This document shows, piece after piece, positions 1-6,609 of a DNA stretch of 18,705 nt (positions within the stretch are counted from its first letter, which is position 1; each line of letters opens with the position of its first letter). This DNA is from Paramuribaculum sp. (GTDB taxonomy: Bacteria; Bacteroidota; Bacteroidia; Bacteroidales; Muribaculaceae): the NCBI GenBank assembly GCA_009775605.1, contig VSPV01000037.1, forward strand, positions 1 through 18,705, written 5' to 3'. Below the pieces are notes generated by a model. It did no database searches and had not been told where the DNA came from. It saw nothing but the letters and a program-made list of their open reading frames with translations. The position numbers and the translations under genes are program-made.

Positions 1-47
1 ACTCATGGATTGTTGTGTTAGAAATTTTAAGGTCTTGTCTTATACTG

Positions 48-79
48 CGAAAGTAAACAAAAAAAGATAAGAATGCAAA
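48..79 (-). promoter_or_regulatory. Bacteroidetes-type promoter for a gene off the left edge
   Basis: Read on the minus strand, TTTG (79-76) is followed after a 20-base spacer by TACTTTCG (55-48). This is one mismatch from the Bacteroidetes -33/-7 pattern TTTG-N19-21-TAnnTTTG. It would start a transcript near position 41 running off the left edge. An ATG at 6-4 on the minus strand could begin that gene, but only two codons are visible. Seen: the sequence match and spacing. Inferred: that it is active. Confidence 0.5.
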
Positions 80-187
80 TAATTTTATTTTTTTGCGTTC
101 CGAATCGGTGAAAGCGCCCTGTTTATCGGTCAAAGCGGGCATTCTGCAGGGCAGAGAGCGCTTCATTCCGGGGAGGGGGATCCGAGC

Positions 188-1555
188 TCAGGTGAGTTGT
201 TTTGTCTTCATCGCCTCAAACTGGCGGAACTGCCATACGATGCATACCGCCGTGGCTATGGTGGCAAGGAAATCGCTCACGGGGAATGAGAGCCACACTC
301 CGTCCAGACCGTATTTCCCGGGCAGCAGAAGAAGCAGGGGTATGAGGAATATCACCTGGCGGGAAAGGCTCAGGAATATGGATTTACCCACCTTGCCTAT
401 CGACTGGAAGAGGCTGGTGGAAATAATCTGGAATCCTACTATCCAGAACATGGGCAATGCGCGGCGCAGGCCGTCGGCTGTTACGCGTATGAGCCCGGCA
501 TCAACGGTGAATATTCTCGCTATCGCCTCTGGGAAGGTCATTCCGGCAATGCATCCGAGCGAGGTGATGATCGTGGCGCAGGCGGTGGCAAGGAGATATG
601 TGGAGCGGAGTCGCCCGAAAAGTCCGGCGCCGTAGTTGTAGCCTATTATAGGCTGCATACCCTGACATATACCCACACCGGCCATGCACAGAAGGGATGT
701 GAATGTGGAGAAAATACCGGCGGCGGCCACGGCGTTGTCGCCGCCGTAACGGTAGAGGGAGGTGTTGATGAGTACGTTGATGGCGCTGCTGGCAAGATTT
801 ATCAGCGATGGCGCCGCGCCGATTCCTATAATGCCGGCCACTGTGCGCCAGCGCAGCCCGAATGTGCCGCGCTTGAAGGTGAGGGTAGAGTCACCGGCCA
901 CAAAATGATGCATCACATAGATGGTGAATATCGTCATGGCGATATCGGTGGCTATTGCGGCTCCCTTTATTCCCATATCGAGCACGAAGATGAAGAACGG
1001 GGCGAGCACCAGATTGACGCCCGCTCCTATGAACATGGAGTTCATGGCCTTGCGTGGATATCCCGAGGCTCGCATGAGATTATTGAAGCTGAAGCCTATG
1101 TTCATCACCAGCATGCCGGGCAGGAGGTAAGCCATGAAATCGTGGGCGTAAGGCAGCGATGCGTCGCTCGCGCCGAAGGCCATGAGGATATCGTCGAGGA
1201 ACAGTGCGAAAAGCGAAATGTAGATGGTGGCGTTGAGCAGGATTAGTGTAAGGGAGTTGCCCAGAGTGAGCAGGGCGCCCTCGCGGTTTCCCTCTCCCAG
1301 AAGTATCGAGACTCTTGCTGAGGCTCCGGCGCCTATCAGGACGCCCAGGGCGGCTGAAACATTGCTGACGGGGAATGTGATGGCGAGGCCGGCTATGGCC
1401 TCCGTTCCCACACCCTGACCGATGAAGATACGGTCAATAACGTTGTAGAGCGACATTACCAGCATACCCACTACGGCCGGAATGCTGTAGTCCCAGAGCA
1501 ACCGGGGGATGCGTCCGGTGGCCAGCAGATCGAGATTGCCTTGTACTTTTTGCAT
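188..1555 (-). CDS. MATE family multidrug/cation antiporter
   Basis: Predicted inner-membrane exporter of the MATE (NorM/DinF-like) family, which couples Na+ or H+ entry to export of drugs or metabolites. The 455 residues match the usual 440-460. The protein is almost entirely hydrophobic segments separated by short loops, consistent with 12 helices in two six-helix halves. The N-terminal part has the typical 'LLWDYSIPAVVGM...YNVIDRIFIGQ' type of opening, and residue stretches such as 'GASARVSILLGEGN' and the mid-protein 'GICQGMQPIIGYNYGAG' are family hallmarks. It begins 17 bases after the stop of the Crp/Fnr-type gene, so it is probably the last gene of the minus-strand operon. A TACCTTTG at 1567-1560 could be an internal -7 element, but it lies only 4 bases from the ATG. 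Substrate cannot be told from sequence. I see no convincing terminator downstream. Confidence 0.93.
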   Translation of the reverse strand: MQKVQGNLDLLATGRIPRLLWDYSIPAVVGMLVMSLYNVIDRIFIGQGVGTEAIAGLAITFPVSNVSAALGVLIGAGASARVSILLGEGNREGALLTLGNSLTLILLNATIYISLFALFLDDILMAFGASDASLPYAHDFMAYLLPGMLVMNIGFSFNNLMRASGYPRKAMNSMFIGAGVNLVLAPFFIFVLDMGIKGAAIATDIAMTIFTIYVMHHFVAGDSTLTFKRGTFGLRWRTVAGIIGIGAAPSLINLASSAINVLINTSLYRYGGDNAVAAAGIFSTFTSLLCMAGVGICQGMQPIIGYNYGAGLFGRLRSTYLLATACATIITSLGCIAGMTFPEAIARIFTVDAGLIRVTADGLRRALPMFWIVGFQIISTSLFQSIGKVGKSIFLSLSRQVIFLIPLLLLLPGKYGLDGVWLSFPVSDFLATIATAVCIVWQFRQFEAMKTKQLT

Positions 1556-1572
1556 GATGCAAAGGTACGAAA

Positions 1573-2139
1573 TTAGTATTTGCCGCTGCGTATGCGGTAA
1601 AGAGTTTCTTTTGTTATTCCCAGAAATGATGCCACATGGATGGAGCTCACGCGGTCCACAATCTTGGGATAGCGTTTGCAGAACCAGTCATAGCGCTGCC
1701 GCGCGTCGGCACACTGCATCACTATCAGCCTTTCCTCAAGCGTGCGGCTATAGTCCATAAGCGTGGCGAGAATGAAGGAGAAGGCGCCGTTGGACAGCGA
1801 CACTTCTTCGAGAAACATACGGCGGCTTTTTTCTATCGGGACGCAGATCACCTCTGAGGATTCAAGAAATTCGATGGATAGCGTTACCTTGTCGGAGGAT
1901 AGGAGAGAGGTGGGAAGGGCTATGAATTCGTCGTCTATGGCAAACGAGCACGTCAGATCCTGGGCGCCGCGTAACATCGATACTCTTGCAGCGCCACGGC
2001 ACAGGTAGAAGCCGAAGAAGCGGATGTCCGACGGGGCTGTTATCCGCTCGCCTTTGCGGAACTTGCGCACCGAGGTGAGCGCGCGGAATTTCTCCTCTAC
2101 ATCCTCGGGGATGTCGAGCATCTGTTTCAGGTGGTCCAC
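1573..2139 (-). CDS. Crp/Fnr-family transcriptional regulator
   Basis: Small one-component regulator: an N-terminal cyclic-nucleotide-binding-like beta-barrel ('VRKFRKGERI...FYLCRGAARV') followed by a C-terminal winged helix with recognition segment 'HVASFLGITKETLYRIR'. The chain ends right after the recognition helix, as is usual for short Bacteroidetes Crp-like proteins. I do not see the residues that bind cAMP in E. coli Crp, so the ligand is unknown. The start is uncertain: the upstream gene stops at 2148; a GTG at 2139 keeps the conserved first helix (VDHLKQML) and gives 188 residues; an ATG at 2121 gives 182; an ATG at 2205 would overlap the upstream gene by 58 bases. I prefer the GTG. 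It lies directly upstream of the MATE gene, a common regulator-exporter pairing, so it may control that pump; this is inference. Confidence 0.85.
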   Translation of the reverse strand: MDHLKQMLDIPEDVEEKFRALTSVRKFRKGERITAPSDIRFFGFYLCRGAARVSMLRGAQDLTCSFAIDDEFIALPTSLLSSDKVTLSIEFLESSEVICVPIEKSRRMFLEEVSLSNGAFSFILATLMDYSRTLEERLIVMQCADARQRYDWFCKRYPKIVDRVSSIHVASFLGITKETLYRIRSGKY

Positions 2140-2147
2140 GGGATGGT

Positions 2148-2693
2148 TCAGTCGTGGCTGGTCCTGCCGGAAGTCGAAGGTACTATTATTGCGGTTACGC
2201 GGCATTTTACATCGTAGGGTGTTGCGCCGTCGCGTCGGGGCTTCGGCGAAAGTTTGTAATAGAACGACTGCTGGCTGTCCCATGACCGGAAGTCGATTTT
2301 GCGTGTGAGGGCGGCTGGAATGTCGCATCTCACGGTTATGCTGCGGCTGTGGAGCTCGCGCCCTGAGGCGTCGAGATAGGTCAGGGAGAGTATCAGCCCG
2401 TCTATATCATAGGAAGTGCGGTTTGTCACGAAGAGCGATTCGCGCGGTGAGCGCAGAGGCTTGTCGTAACCGCTCAGGCGAATTGCTCCGGGGAATCCCT
2501 GGGCTTCGAGGGTGTCAATCGGGATGGTGTCGGGAGGCGCCGCGGCATTGCGGGATTTCGGAGCCTCTACCGGACGGAGATTTCTGGCTGTTGTCTTCCG
2601 TCGGTAGGATTGGGGTTCTGAAAGAGCCTGAGGGCAAATGGCGGCAATCAGCATCAATCCTATTATGTGGCGCAGAAACGTCATGGCTCTCAT
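2148..2693 (-). CDS. Exported protein of unknown function (181 aa)
   Basis: The N-terminus from the chosen ATG (MRAMTFLRHIIGLMLIAAI) looks like a Sec signal peptide, cleaved around residue 25. After a basic/proline linker there is a single compact, beta-rich domain of about 120 residues, from 'IRLSGYDKPLRS' through 'LFVTNRTSYDIDGLILSLTYLD' to 'YDVKCRVTAIIVP'. That pattern (a 'fluctuating noun' strand followed by N-x-T and L-x-L-x-Y) resembles Ig-like FxLYD-type domains used for extracytoplasmic interaction, but I cannot assign a family. The ATG at 2693 overlaps the TGA of the preceding gene as ATGA, so the two are probably translationally coupled. An in-frame extension to 2792 exists, but it overlaps the neighbour and hides the signal peptide, so I rejected it. 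Function unknown; likely periplasmic or surface. Confidence 0.75.
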   Translation of the reverse strand: MRAMTFLRHIIGLMLIAAICPQALSEPQSYRRKTTARNLRPVEAPKSRNAAAPPDTIPIDTLEAQGFPGAIRLSGYDKPLRSPRESLFVTNRTSYDIDGLILSLTYLDASGRELHSRSITVRCDIPAALTRKIDFRSWDSQQSFYYKLSPKPRRDGATPYDVKCRVTAIIVPSTSGRTSHD

Positions 2694-3298
2694 AGGTAGA
2701 TGGGTTGGAGCGGCGGTACGGGCGCCGGGTAGATACGCACGCATCCGTGGTAGGTGGGTGCGGAACGGTTTTTTCTCACCACATAGCGCCACATGTAGGG
2801 GAGGGTGCGCCAGAGGTTCACGGAGAACGCGCTCCGGTGGCGAGTCATTACTATCCTGTTGTCAGATTTGTCGAGCTCGGCGGTGAATGCGGCCGGCGAC
2901 GAAAGCCGCGAGCCGGTAGCGGAGGTATAGAGCTCGGTCTGATACACTCCTTCCTTGGCTGCCGGGATTATCCGCCCCATTACTGTGCCGGGACGCAGCG
3001 CGCGGTTGGGCGACGACAGAAGGACTATGCGGTAGGCCGTCGCGGCGGTAGCTTCTATGCCGGAAGCGTCATCCTCAAGCTCTATCGCCACTTTGGCCGA
3101 AGTGTCCGTCATCAGCCAGATGCCCTCTATATGGTGGAGCGGACGCGAGTCCATGGCGCGTTTCACCGATTCGATATCGTACCCGGCAAGAGGCTCTGCG
3201 GAGAGTCTCGGGAGTTTGGCTCCGGCCTTCAGGAAGGAGAGTGAGAGGATTGTCAGCGTCAGAGCGGTGCGCAGCCGCCGGAAGAGATGGATATGCAT
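2690..3298 (-). CDS. Exported protein of unknown function (202 aa)
   Basis: Begins with a signal peptide (basic MHIHLFRRLRTAL, then a hydrophobic stretch, ending near 'KAGA' at about residue 27). The mature part opens with 'HHIEGIWLM' and continues as alternating beta strands ('AKVAIELEDD', 'AYRIVLLSSP', 'PGTVMGRIIP', 'YQTELYTS', 'FTAELDKSDNRIVMTR'), ending with an aromatic/basic segment 'LWRTLPYMWRYVVRKN' and a short 'CVRIYPAP' tail. The W/Y-rich strands and 'IEGIW' opening resemble lipocalin-like or small beta-barrel secreted proteins of Bacteroidetes, but I cannot name a family. It starts 35 bases after the DUF3078 gene and overlaps the next gene by 4 bases, so the three form one transcription unit. 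Envelope localisation is inferred; no function is known to me. Confidence 0.75.
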   Translation of the reverse strand: MHIHLFRRLRTALTLTILSLSFLKAGAKLPRLSAEPLAGYDIESVKRAMDSRPLHHIEGIWLMTDTSAKVAIELEDDASGIEATAATAYRIVLLSSPNRALRPGTVMGRIIPAAKEGVYQTELYTSATGSRLSSPAAFTAELDKSDNRIVMTRHRSAFSVNLWRTLPYMWRYVVRKNRSAPTYHGCVRIYPAPVPPLQPIYL

Positions 3299-3333
3299 GA
3301 GTAGGAGAGAGGGGGTGATGATGTAGGCGCGTT

Positions 3334-4716
3334 TTAGATTGTGCCGAAATGGTAGGCTATACCGAAGCTGAGAATCTCCTTGAACTGGAACTTATGCCAT
3401 TTGGGGTCGTCGTCACAGCGGGGAGTCCTGGTGTCGTAACGCATGTTGGCATAGATGCTGGTGGTCAGGTAGCGGTTTATGCGGCAGTCGATGGTGTGCT
3501 GCCAGTCGCCCTGGAAGTATTCGTAGTCGGAGAATATGAACAGGCGCGATGAATAGTTGATGTTGTAGGCCACCTTCCAGTTGAGATTGATGTCGGTACT
3601 GGAACCGAATTTATTGGCAAGCCGTCGGTTTTTCTTTATGTTGTAGCGGGTCGGGTCCACGTCGCTGTGCAGGCAGGTCTTGAGGTTGTAAGTGGCGGGC
3701 GACAGTGAGGCGTTGAGCGAGAAGCGTTTGTTAGCGCTTGTGCGGTTGTATGTCATACCAAGACCGATATTGAGCTCGCCGGGCGACATGAGGGCCGACT
3801 GTATCTGTCGGGAGTTGGTGGGGTAATGGTCGAAAACCTGGGTCTTGAACATCAGGTTGGCCGAGTAGTACCAGTTTTTGGCGGCTTTCATACCGGCCGT
3901 GACGTTGACCTGAAACAGGTCTTCGTTTATATGCACGCTGCGCACCGTGTCGTCGGGGGCGTTGTTGATTCCAAGTTTGTACTGGGCCACAGCCTCGAAG
4001 AGGTATTTGGGGTAGAACTTCTGGTTGAGGCTCACTTTATAGATCAGGTTTGCAAGAAGGTTGAGGTTCTTGTTGCCGCCCTGATACCAGTTGGGCGATA
4101 CGTAGGCCTGTGAGAACTGCAGACTTGCGTCGAACGACTGTATCCATTTTTTCTGACCGATTTCCGGATCGAGCCCGTCGGCTATTTCTTTGGGCTTCAC
4201 GTCGATTTCCTTGAGCACGATTTTGGCGCTTGTAGGGTCGACAAACGCTGTGTACTGTTTCGGCGGTTCGGGAAGCCATGCCAGGTTGTAGACCACGTCG
4301 GGGGCGTTGGCTATCATGTAGTTCTGCCTTACGCGTTGGTTGAGTCCAACGCTGAAGTCAAGGTCGTCGAGCCACTGGTAAACGGTGGGGAATTCCATCA
4401 CGGGGCCACTCACGGTGAAGGTGAGGGGATCGTAGAAATGATATGTGTCGAAAACTGCGGGAGCATACACTGTGGGAGGAACCAGAGTGTAGGCACGCGA
4501 AGGAACGGAGATGATGGAGTCGAAGTCCGGACGGTCAATGGCCAGAACGAAAGTGGCCGTGTCGAGCGTCTGGGGCATTTCCTCGAGTATTCCTTCTATC
4601 GAGTCGGGGCTGACGGGCGGAAGGGTCTTGTAGGGTGAGAGTGGCTTGATGTCTATGGTTGAGGCCGCAGCCGAGGAGGCTGCCAGCAGCAAGGTCAGAA
4701 TTGATAACTTAAGCAT
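3334..4716 (-). CDS. DUF3078 domain-containing outer-membrane-type protein
   Basis: 460 residues from the ATG at 4716, which begins a good signal peptide (MLKLSILTLLLAASSAAAS); an upstream in-frame ATG at 4800 falls inside the promoter and was rejected. The N-terminal 180 residues are a proline-rich, variable segment. From about 210 on the protein matches the Bacteroidetes DUF3078 pattern: 'QFSQAYVSPNWYQGGNKNLN', then repeated amphipathic strands with Asn/Tyr/Phe turns ('YKLGINNAPDDTVR', 'NIGLGMTYNRT', 'SLNASLSPATYNLKT', 'DYEYFQGDW'), ending in an aromatic strand 'GIAYHFGTI'. Alternating strands and a terminal aromatic residue suggest an outer-membrane beta-barrel. The biochemical role of DUF3078 is not known. 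It is the first gene of the five-gene minus-strand run, with its promoter at 4798-4805. Confidence 0.88.
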   Translation of the reverse strand: MLKLSILTLLLAASSAAASTIDIKPLSPYKTLPPVSPDSIEGILEEMPQTLDTATFVLAIDRPDFDSIISVPSRAYTLVPPTVYAPAVFDTYHFYDPLTFTVSGPVMEFPTVYQWLDDLDFSVGLNQRVRQNYMIANAPDVVYNLAWLPEPPKQYTAFVDPTSAKIVLKEIDVKPKEIADGLDPEIGQKKWIQSFDASLQFSQAYVSPNWYQGGNKNLNLLANLIYKVSLNQKFYPKYLFEAVAQYKLGINNAPDDTVRSVHINEDLFQVNVTAGMKAAKNWYYSANLMFKTQVFDHYPTNSRQIQSALMSPGELNIGLGMTYNRTSANKRFSLNASLSPATYNLKTCLHSDVDPTRYNIKKNRRLANKFGSSTDINLNWKVAYNINYSSRLFIFSDYEYFQGDWQHTIDCRINRYLTTSIYANMRYDTRTPRCDDDPKWHKFQFKEILSFGIAYHFGTI

Positions 4717-4797
4717 TTGGATGATGGTAATCGCTGTCTGAAACACTGTATTTCCATGCGGTACTGTCGGGATGACCGCAGACCGCATCTTCAACCG

Positions 4798-4805
4798 CAA
4801 ATTTA
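4798..4805 (-). promoter_or_regulatory. -7 element of the DUF3078 operon promoter
   Basis: TAAATTTG on the minus strand is an exact match to TAnnTTTG. Transcription would begin near 4791, giving a leader of about 75 bases before the DUF3078 ATG at 4716. The -33 region (about 4825) is T-rich but has no clear TTG, so only the -7 box is strong. Confidence 0.55.
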
Positions 4806-4839
4806 CGAAATTAATTGAAAAAACATCTAATTATTATTG

Positions 4840-4879
4840 AAAAAAGCCGGAAACATCTCGCGCGCAGGTTTCCGGCTTT
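4840..4879 (-). terminator. Intrinsic terminator-like hairpin between divergent genes
   Basis: A perfect 12-bp stem pairs 4843-4854 with 4868-4879 (AAAGCCGGAAAC / GTTTCCGGCTTT) around a 13-base loop. Read on the minus strand it ends in six T residues (4845-4840), the form of a rho-independent terminator. It sits just upstream of the DUF3078 promoter, and no gene in this window would end there. It may insulate the operon from antisense transcription out of tyrS. On the plus strand the U-tract is poor. Confidence 0.6.
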
Positions 4880-4921
4880 ACATGATTGCCGAAACCGTGC
4901 CCGAGTATACCGGAAATTTGC

Positions 4922-4929
4922 TAAATTTG
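4922..4929 (+). promoter_or_regulatory. -7 element of the tyrS promoter
   Basis: TAAATTTG matches TAnnTTTG exactly, 39 bases before the tyrS ATG. Predicted start near 4935. No TTG occurs at the right distance upstream, so the -33 part is weak. Confidence 0.5.
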
Positions 4930-4968
4930 CGGCAGAAAATTATAAATCTGTCCTAAATAGTCGAATAA

Positions 4969-6261
4969 ATGGATTTTATAGAAGAACTGACCTGGCGCGG
5001 GATGATTCATCAGATGATGCCGGGCACGGAAGAACAGCTCAAGAAAGAAATGACCACGGCCTACCTCGGTATTGATCCCACGGCTGATTCTCTTCATATC
5101 GGCCACCTCGTGGGCGTGATGATGCTCAAGCATTTCCAGCGCTCCGGCCATAAGCCCATAGCCCTTGTTGGTGGCGCCACGGGCATGATCGGCGACCCCT
5201 CGATGAAAAGCCAGGAGCGCAAGCTTCTGGACGAGCAGACACTTCGTCACAATCAGGAGGCTATAAAGAAGCAACTCTCCAAGTTTCTTGATTTCGACAG
5301 CGATGCTCCCAACGCCGCCGAAATGGTCAACAACTACGACTGGATGAAAAACTTCTCCTTCCTGGATTTCATTCGCGACGTAGGCAAGCACATCACCGTC
5401 AACTATATGATGGCCAAGGATTCAGTGAAAAAGCGTCTCAGCGGCGAGAGCCAGCAGGGAATGTCGTTCACCGAGTTCTCCTATCAGCTTGTTCAGGGCT
5501 ACGACTTCCTGAACCTCTATCGCGAGAAAAACTGCCGTCTGCAGCTCGGGGGCAGCGACCAGTGGGGCAACATCACCACCGGCACAGAGCTTATCCGCCG
5601 CACAGAGGGAGGCGAGGCCTATGCGCTCACCTGTCCGCTCATCACCAAGGCCGACGGCGGCAAGTTCGGAAAGACCGAGAGCGGCAACGTGTGGCTCGAT
5701 CCGCGCTACACCTCTCCCTATAAGTTCTATCAGTTCTGGCTCAACGTTTCCGATGCCGATGCCGAGAAATATATCAAGATTTTCACCGAACTGACACGTG
5801 AGGAGGTTGAGGAGCTTGTTGCTCTTCAGGCTCAGGATCCCGGACAGCGCCCCTTGCAGAAACGTCTTGCCAGGGAACTTACCACCATGGTGCATTCGGC
5901 CGAGGATTACGAGGCTGCCGTGGAGGCTTCCCAGATACTTTTCAGCAACAAGGCCGGCGAAATTCTGCATAAGATAGACGAACCAACGCTCCTGGCCGTG
6001 ATGGAGGGTGTGCCGACATTCGAGATTGCCCGCGCCGACCTTGAGGCCGGACTTCCGATGGCCGACCTTCTTACTGACCGCGCCAAAGTGTTCCCCTCCA
6101 AGGGCGAGATGCGCAAGATGGTGCAGGGCGGCGGCGTAAGCGTCAACAAGGAGAAAATCGCCGATGCCTATGCTCCTTCGTCGACCGACATGCTTCTGAA
6201 CGATAAATATATTCTCGTGCAGCGAGGCAAGAAGAATTATTATCTGCTCATAGCGAAATGA
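4969..6261 (+). CDS. tyrS: Tyrosine--tRNA ligase
   Basis: Cytoplasmic class I aminoacyl-tRNA synthetase that activates tyrosine with ATP and charges tRNA-Tyr. The 430 residues match the bacterial TyrS norm. Seen in order: the opening 'FIEELTWRGMIHQMMPGTEE', the HIGH signature at 43-46 within 'GIDPTADSLHIGHL', the tyrosine-site segment 'QGYDFLNLY', 'LQLGGSDQWGNITTG', the KMSKS-equivalent loop KFGKT at 232-236, and a C-terminal S4-type RNA-binding segment containing 'MVQGGGVSVNKEKI'. The start is supported by the promoter 39 bases upstream and by alignment of the first residues with other TyrS proteins. It is transcribed divergently from the DUF3078 operon and probably alone, because tRNA-Gln downstream has its own promoter. 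No sign of a T-box leader. Confidence 0.98.
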   Translation: MDFIEELTWRGMIHQMMPGTEEQLKKEMTTAYLGIDPTADSLHIGHLVGVMMLKHFQRSGHKPIALVGGATGMIGDPSMKSQERKLLDEQTLRHNQEAIKKQLSKFLDFDSDAPNAAEMVNNYDWMKNFSFLDFIRDVGKHITVNYMMAKDSVKKRLSGESQQGMSFTEFSYQLVQGYDFLNLYREKNCRLQLGGSDQWGNITTGTELIRRTEGGEAYALTCPLITKADGGKFGKTESGNVWLDPRYTSPYKFYQFWLNVSDADAEKYIKIFTELTREEVEELVALQAQDPGQRPLQKRLARELTTMVHSAEDYEAAVEASQILFSNKAGEILHKIDEPTLLAVMEGVPTFEIARADLEAGLPMADLLTDRAKVFPSKGEMRKMVQGGGVSVNKEKIADAYAPSSTDMLLNDKYILVQRGKKNYYLLIAK

Positions 6262-6262
6262 T

Positions 6263-6293
6263 TTTGCCGATTGGCAAAGTTTCATTAAATTTG
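6263..6293 (+). promoter_or_regulatory. Promoter of tRNA-Gln
   Basis: TTTG (6263-6266), a 19-base spacer, then TAAATTTG (6286-6293): a full match to the Bacteroidetes sigma consensus, beginning right after the tyrS stop codon. The -33 box lies within a small hairpin (TTTGCC GATT GGCAAA, 6263-6278). The predicted start is near 6300, about 50 bases before the tRNA. Confidence 0.8.
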
Positions 6294-6302
6294 CAGCGCT
6301 TT

Positions 6303-6337
6303 AGCGCGGAGCCGCTTCCTGCGGCTTGTTCCGCGCT
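6303..6337 (+). other. GC-rich hairpin in the 5' leader of tRNA-Gln
   Basis: AGCGCGGA (6303-6310) pairs with TCCGCGCT (6330-6337), and directly inside it GCCGC (6311-6315) pairs with GCGGC (6321-6325) around loop TTCCT, with a 4-base bulge on the 3' side. It lies between the predicted transcription start and the mature tRNA. It could mark the leader for RNase processing. It has no U-tract, so it is a poor terminator for tyrS. Confidence 0.55.
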
Positions 6338-6350
6338 GGGCACAGAGGAT

Positions 6351-6421
6351 TGTCTCATGGTGTAATGGTAGCACTGCAGTTTTTGGTTCTGCCTGTCCAG
6401 GTTCGAATCCTGGTGAGACAA
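6351..6421 (+). tRNA. tRNA-Gln (anticodon TTG)
   Basis: Complete cloverleaf. The acceptor stem TGTCTCA (6351-6357) pairs perfectly with TGAGACA (6414-6420) and the discriminator base is A6421. The D arm has GTG/CAC; the anticodon stem GCAGT/TCTGC has one T-T mismatch next to the loop; the loop TTTTGGT carries anticodon TTG at 6383-6385. The T arm is CCAGG-TTCGAAT-CCTGG. The 3' CCA is not encoded (the next bases are CAG) and must be added enzymatically. A dedicated promoter and terminator flank it, so this is a single-gene transcript. Confidence 0.97.
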
Positions 6422-6424
6422 CAG

Positions 6425-6452
6425 AAAAAGCCGCCCGAGGGCGGCTTTTTTT
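6425..6452 (+). terminator. Rho-independent terminator of tRNA-Gln
   Basis: Five A residues, then the stem GCCGCCC (6430-6436) / GGGCGGC (6439-6445) with a minimal loop, then seven T residues (6446-6452). It starts 4 bases after the tRNA end. The A-tract would let it work on the minus strand too. Confidence 0.92.
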
Positions 6453-6609
6453 ATTTTTCTCGGCATCCGCTTCTAACGGTGTCGATACGTATATCACCGT
6501 TCCGCTACGGCACCCGGGAGGGTGTCGGAAGGTTATTGTAAAGCCGTAAGAACAAGGTGAGGGGATAGGGCGTTAATTATTCATAATCGGATAATTTGAT
6601 TTTCACGAT

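Noticed and set aside
110..177. Terminator for the MATE operon
   Set aside because: Imperfect pairing (GCCCTG/CAGGGC plus flanking GAAGC-type arms) with a long loop and no U-tract on the minus strand.
1560..1567. Internal promoter for the MATE gene (TACCTTTG)
   Set aside because: Exact -7 match, but only 4 bases before the ATG and no -33 partner; it would give an almost leaderless mRNA.
4843..4929. T-box or other tRNA-sensing leader for tyrS
   Set aside because: The hairpins lie upstream of the predicted transcription start, no T-box core sequence is present, and such leaders are not typical of Bacteroidetes.
6592..6598. Promoter of the RND operon (TAATTTG)
   Set aside because: One base short of TAnnTTTG and no -33 at the right distance; mentioned only as a weak possibility.
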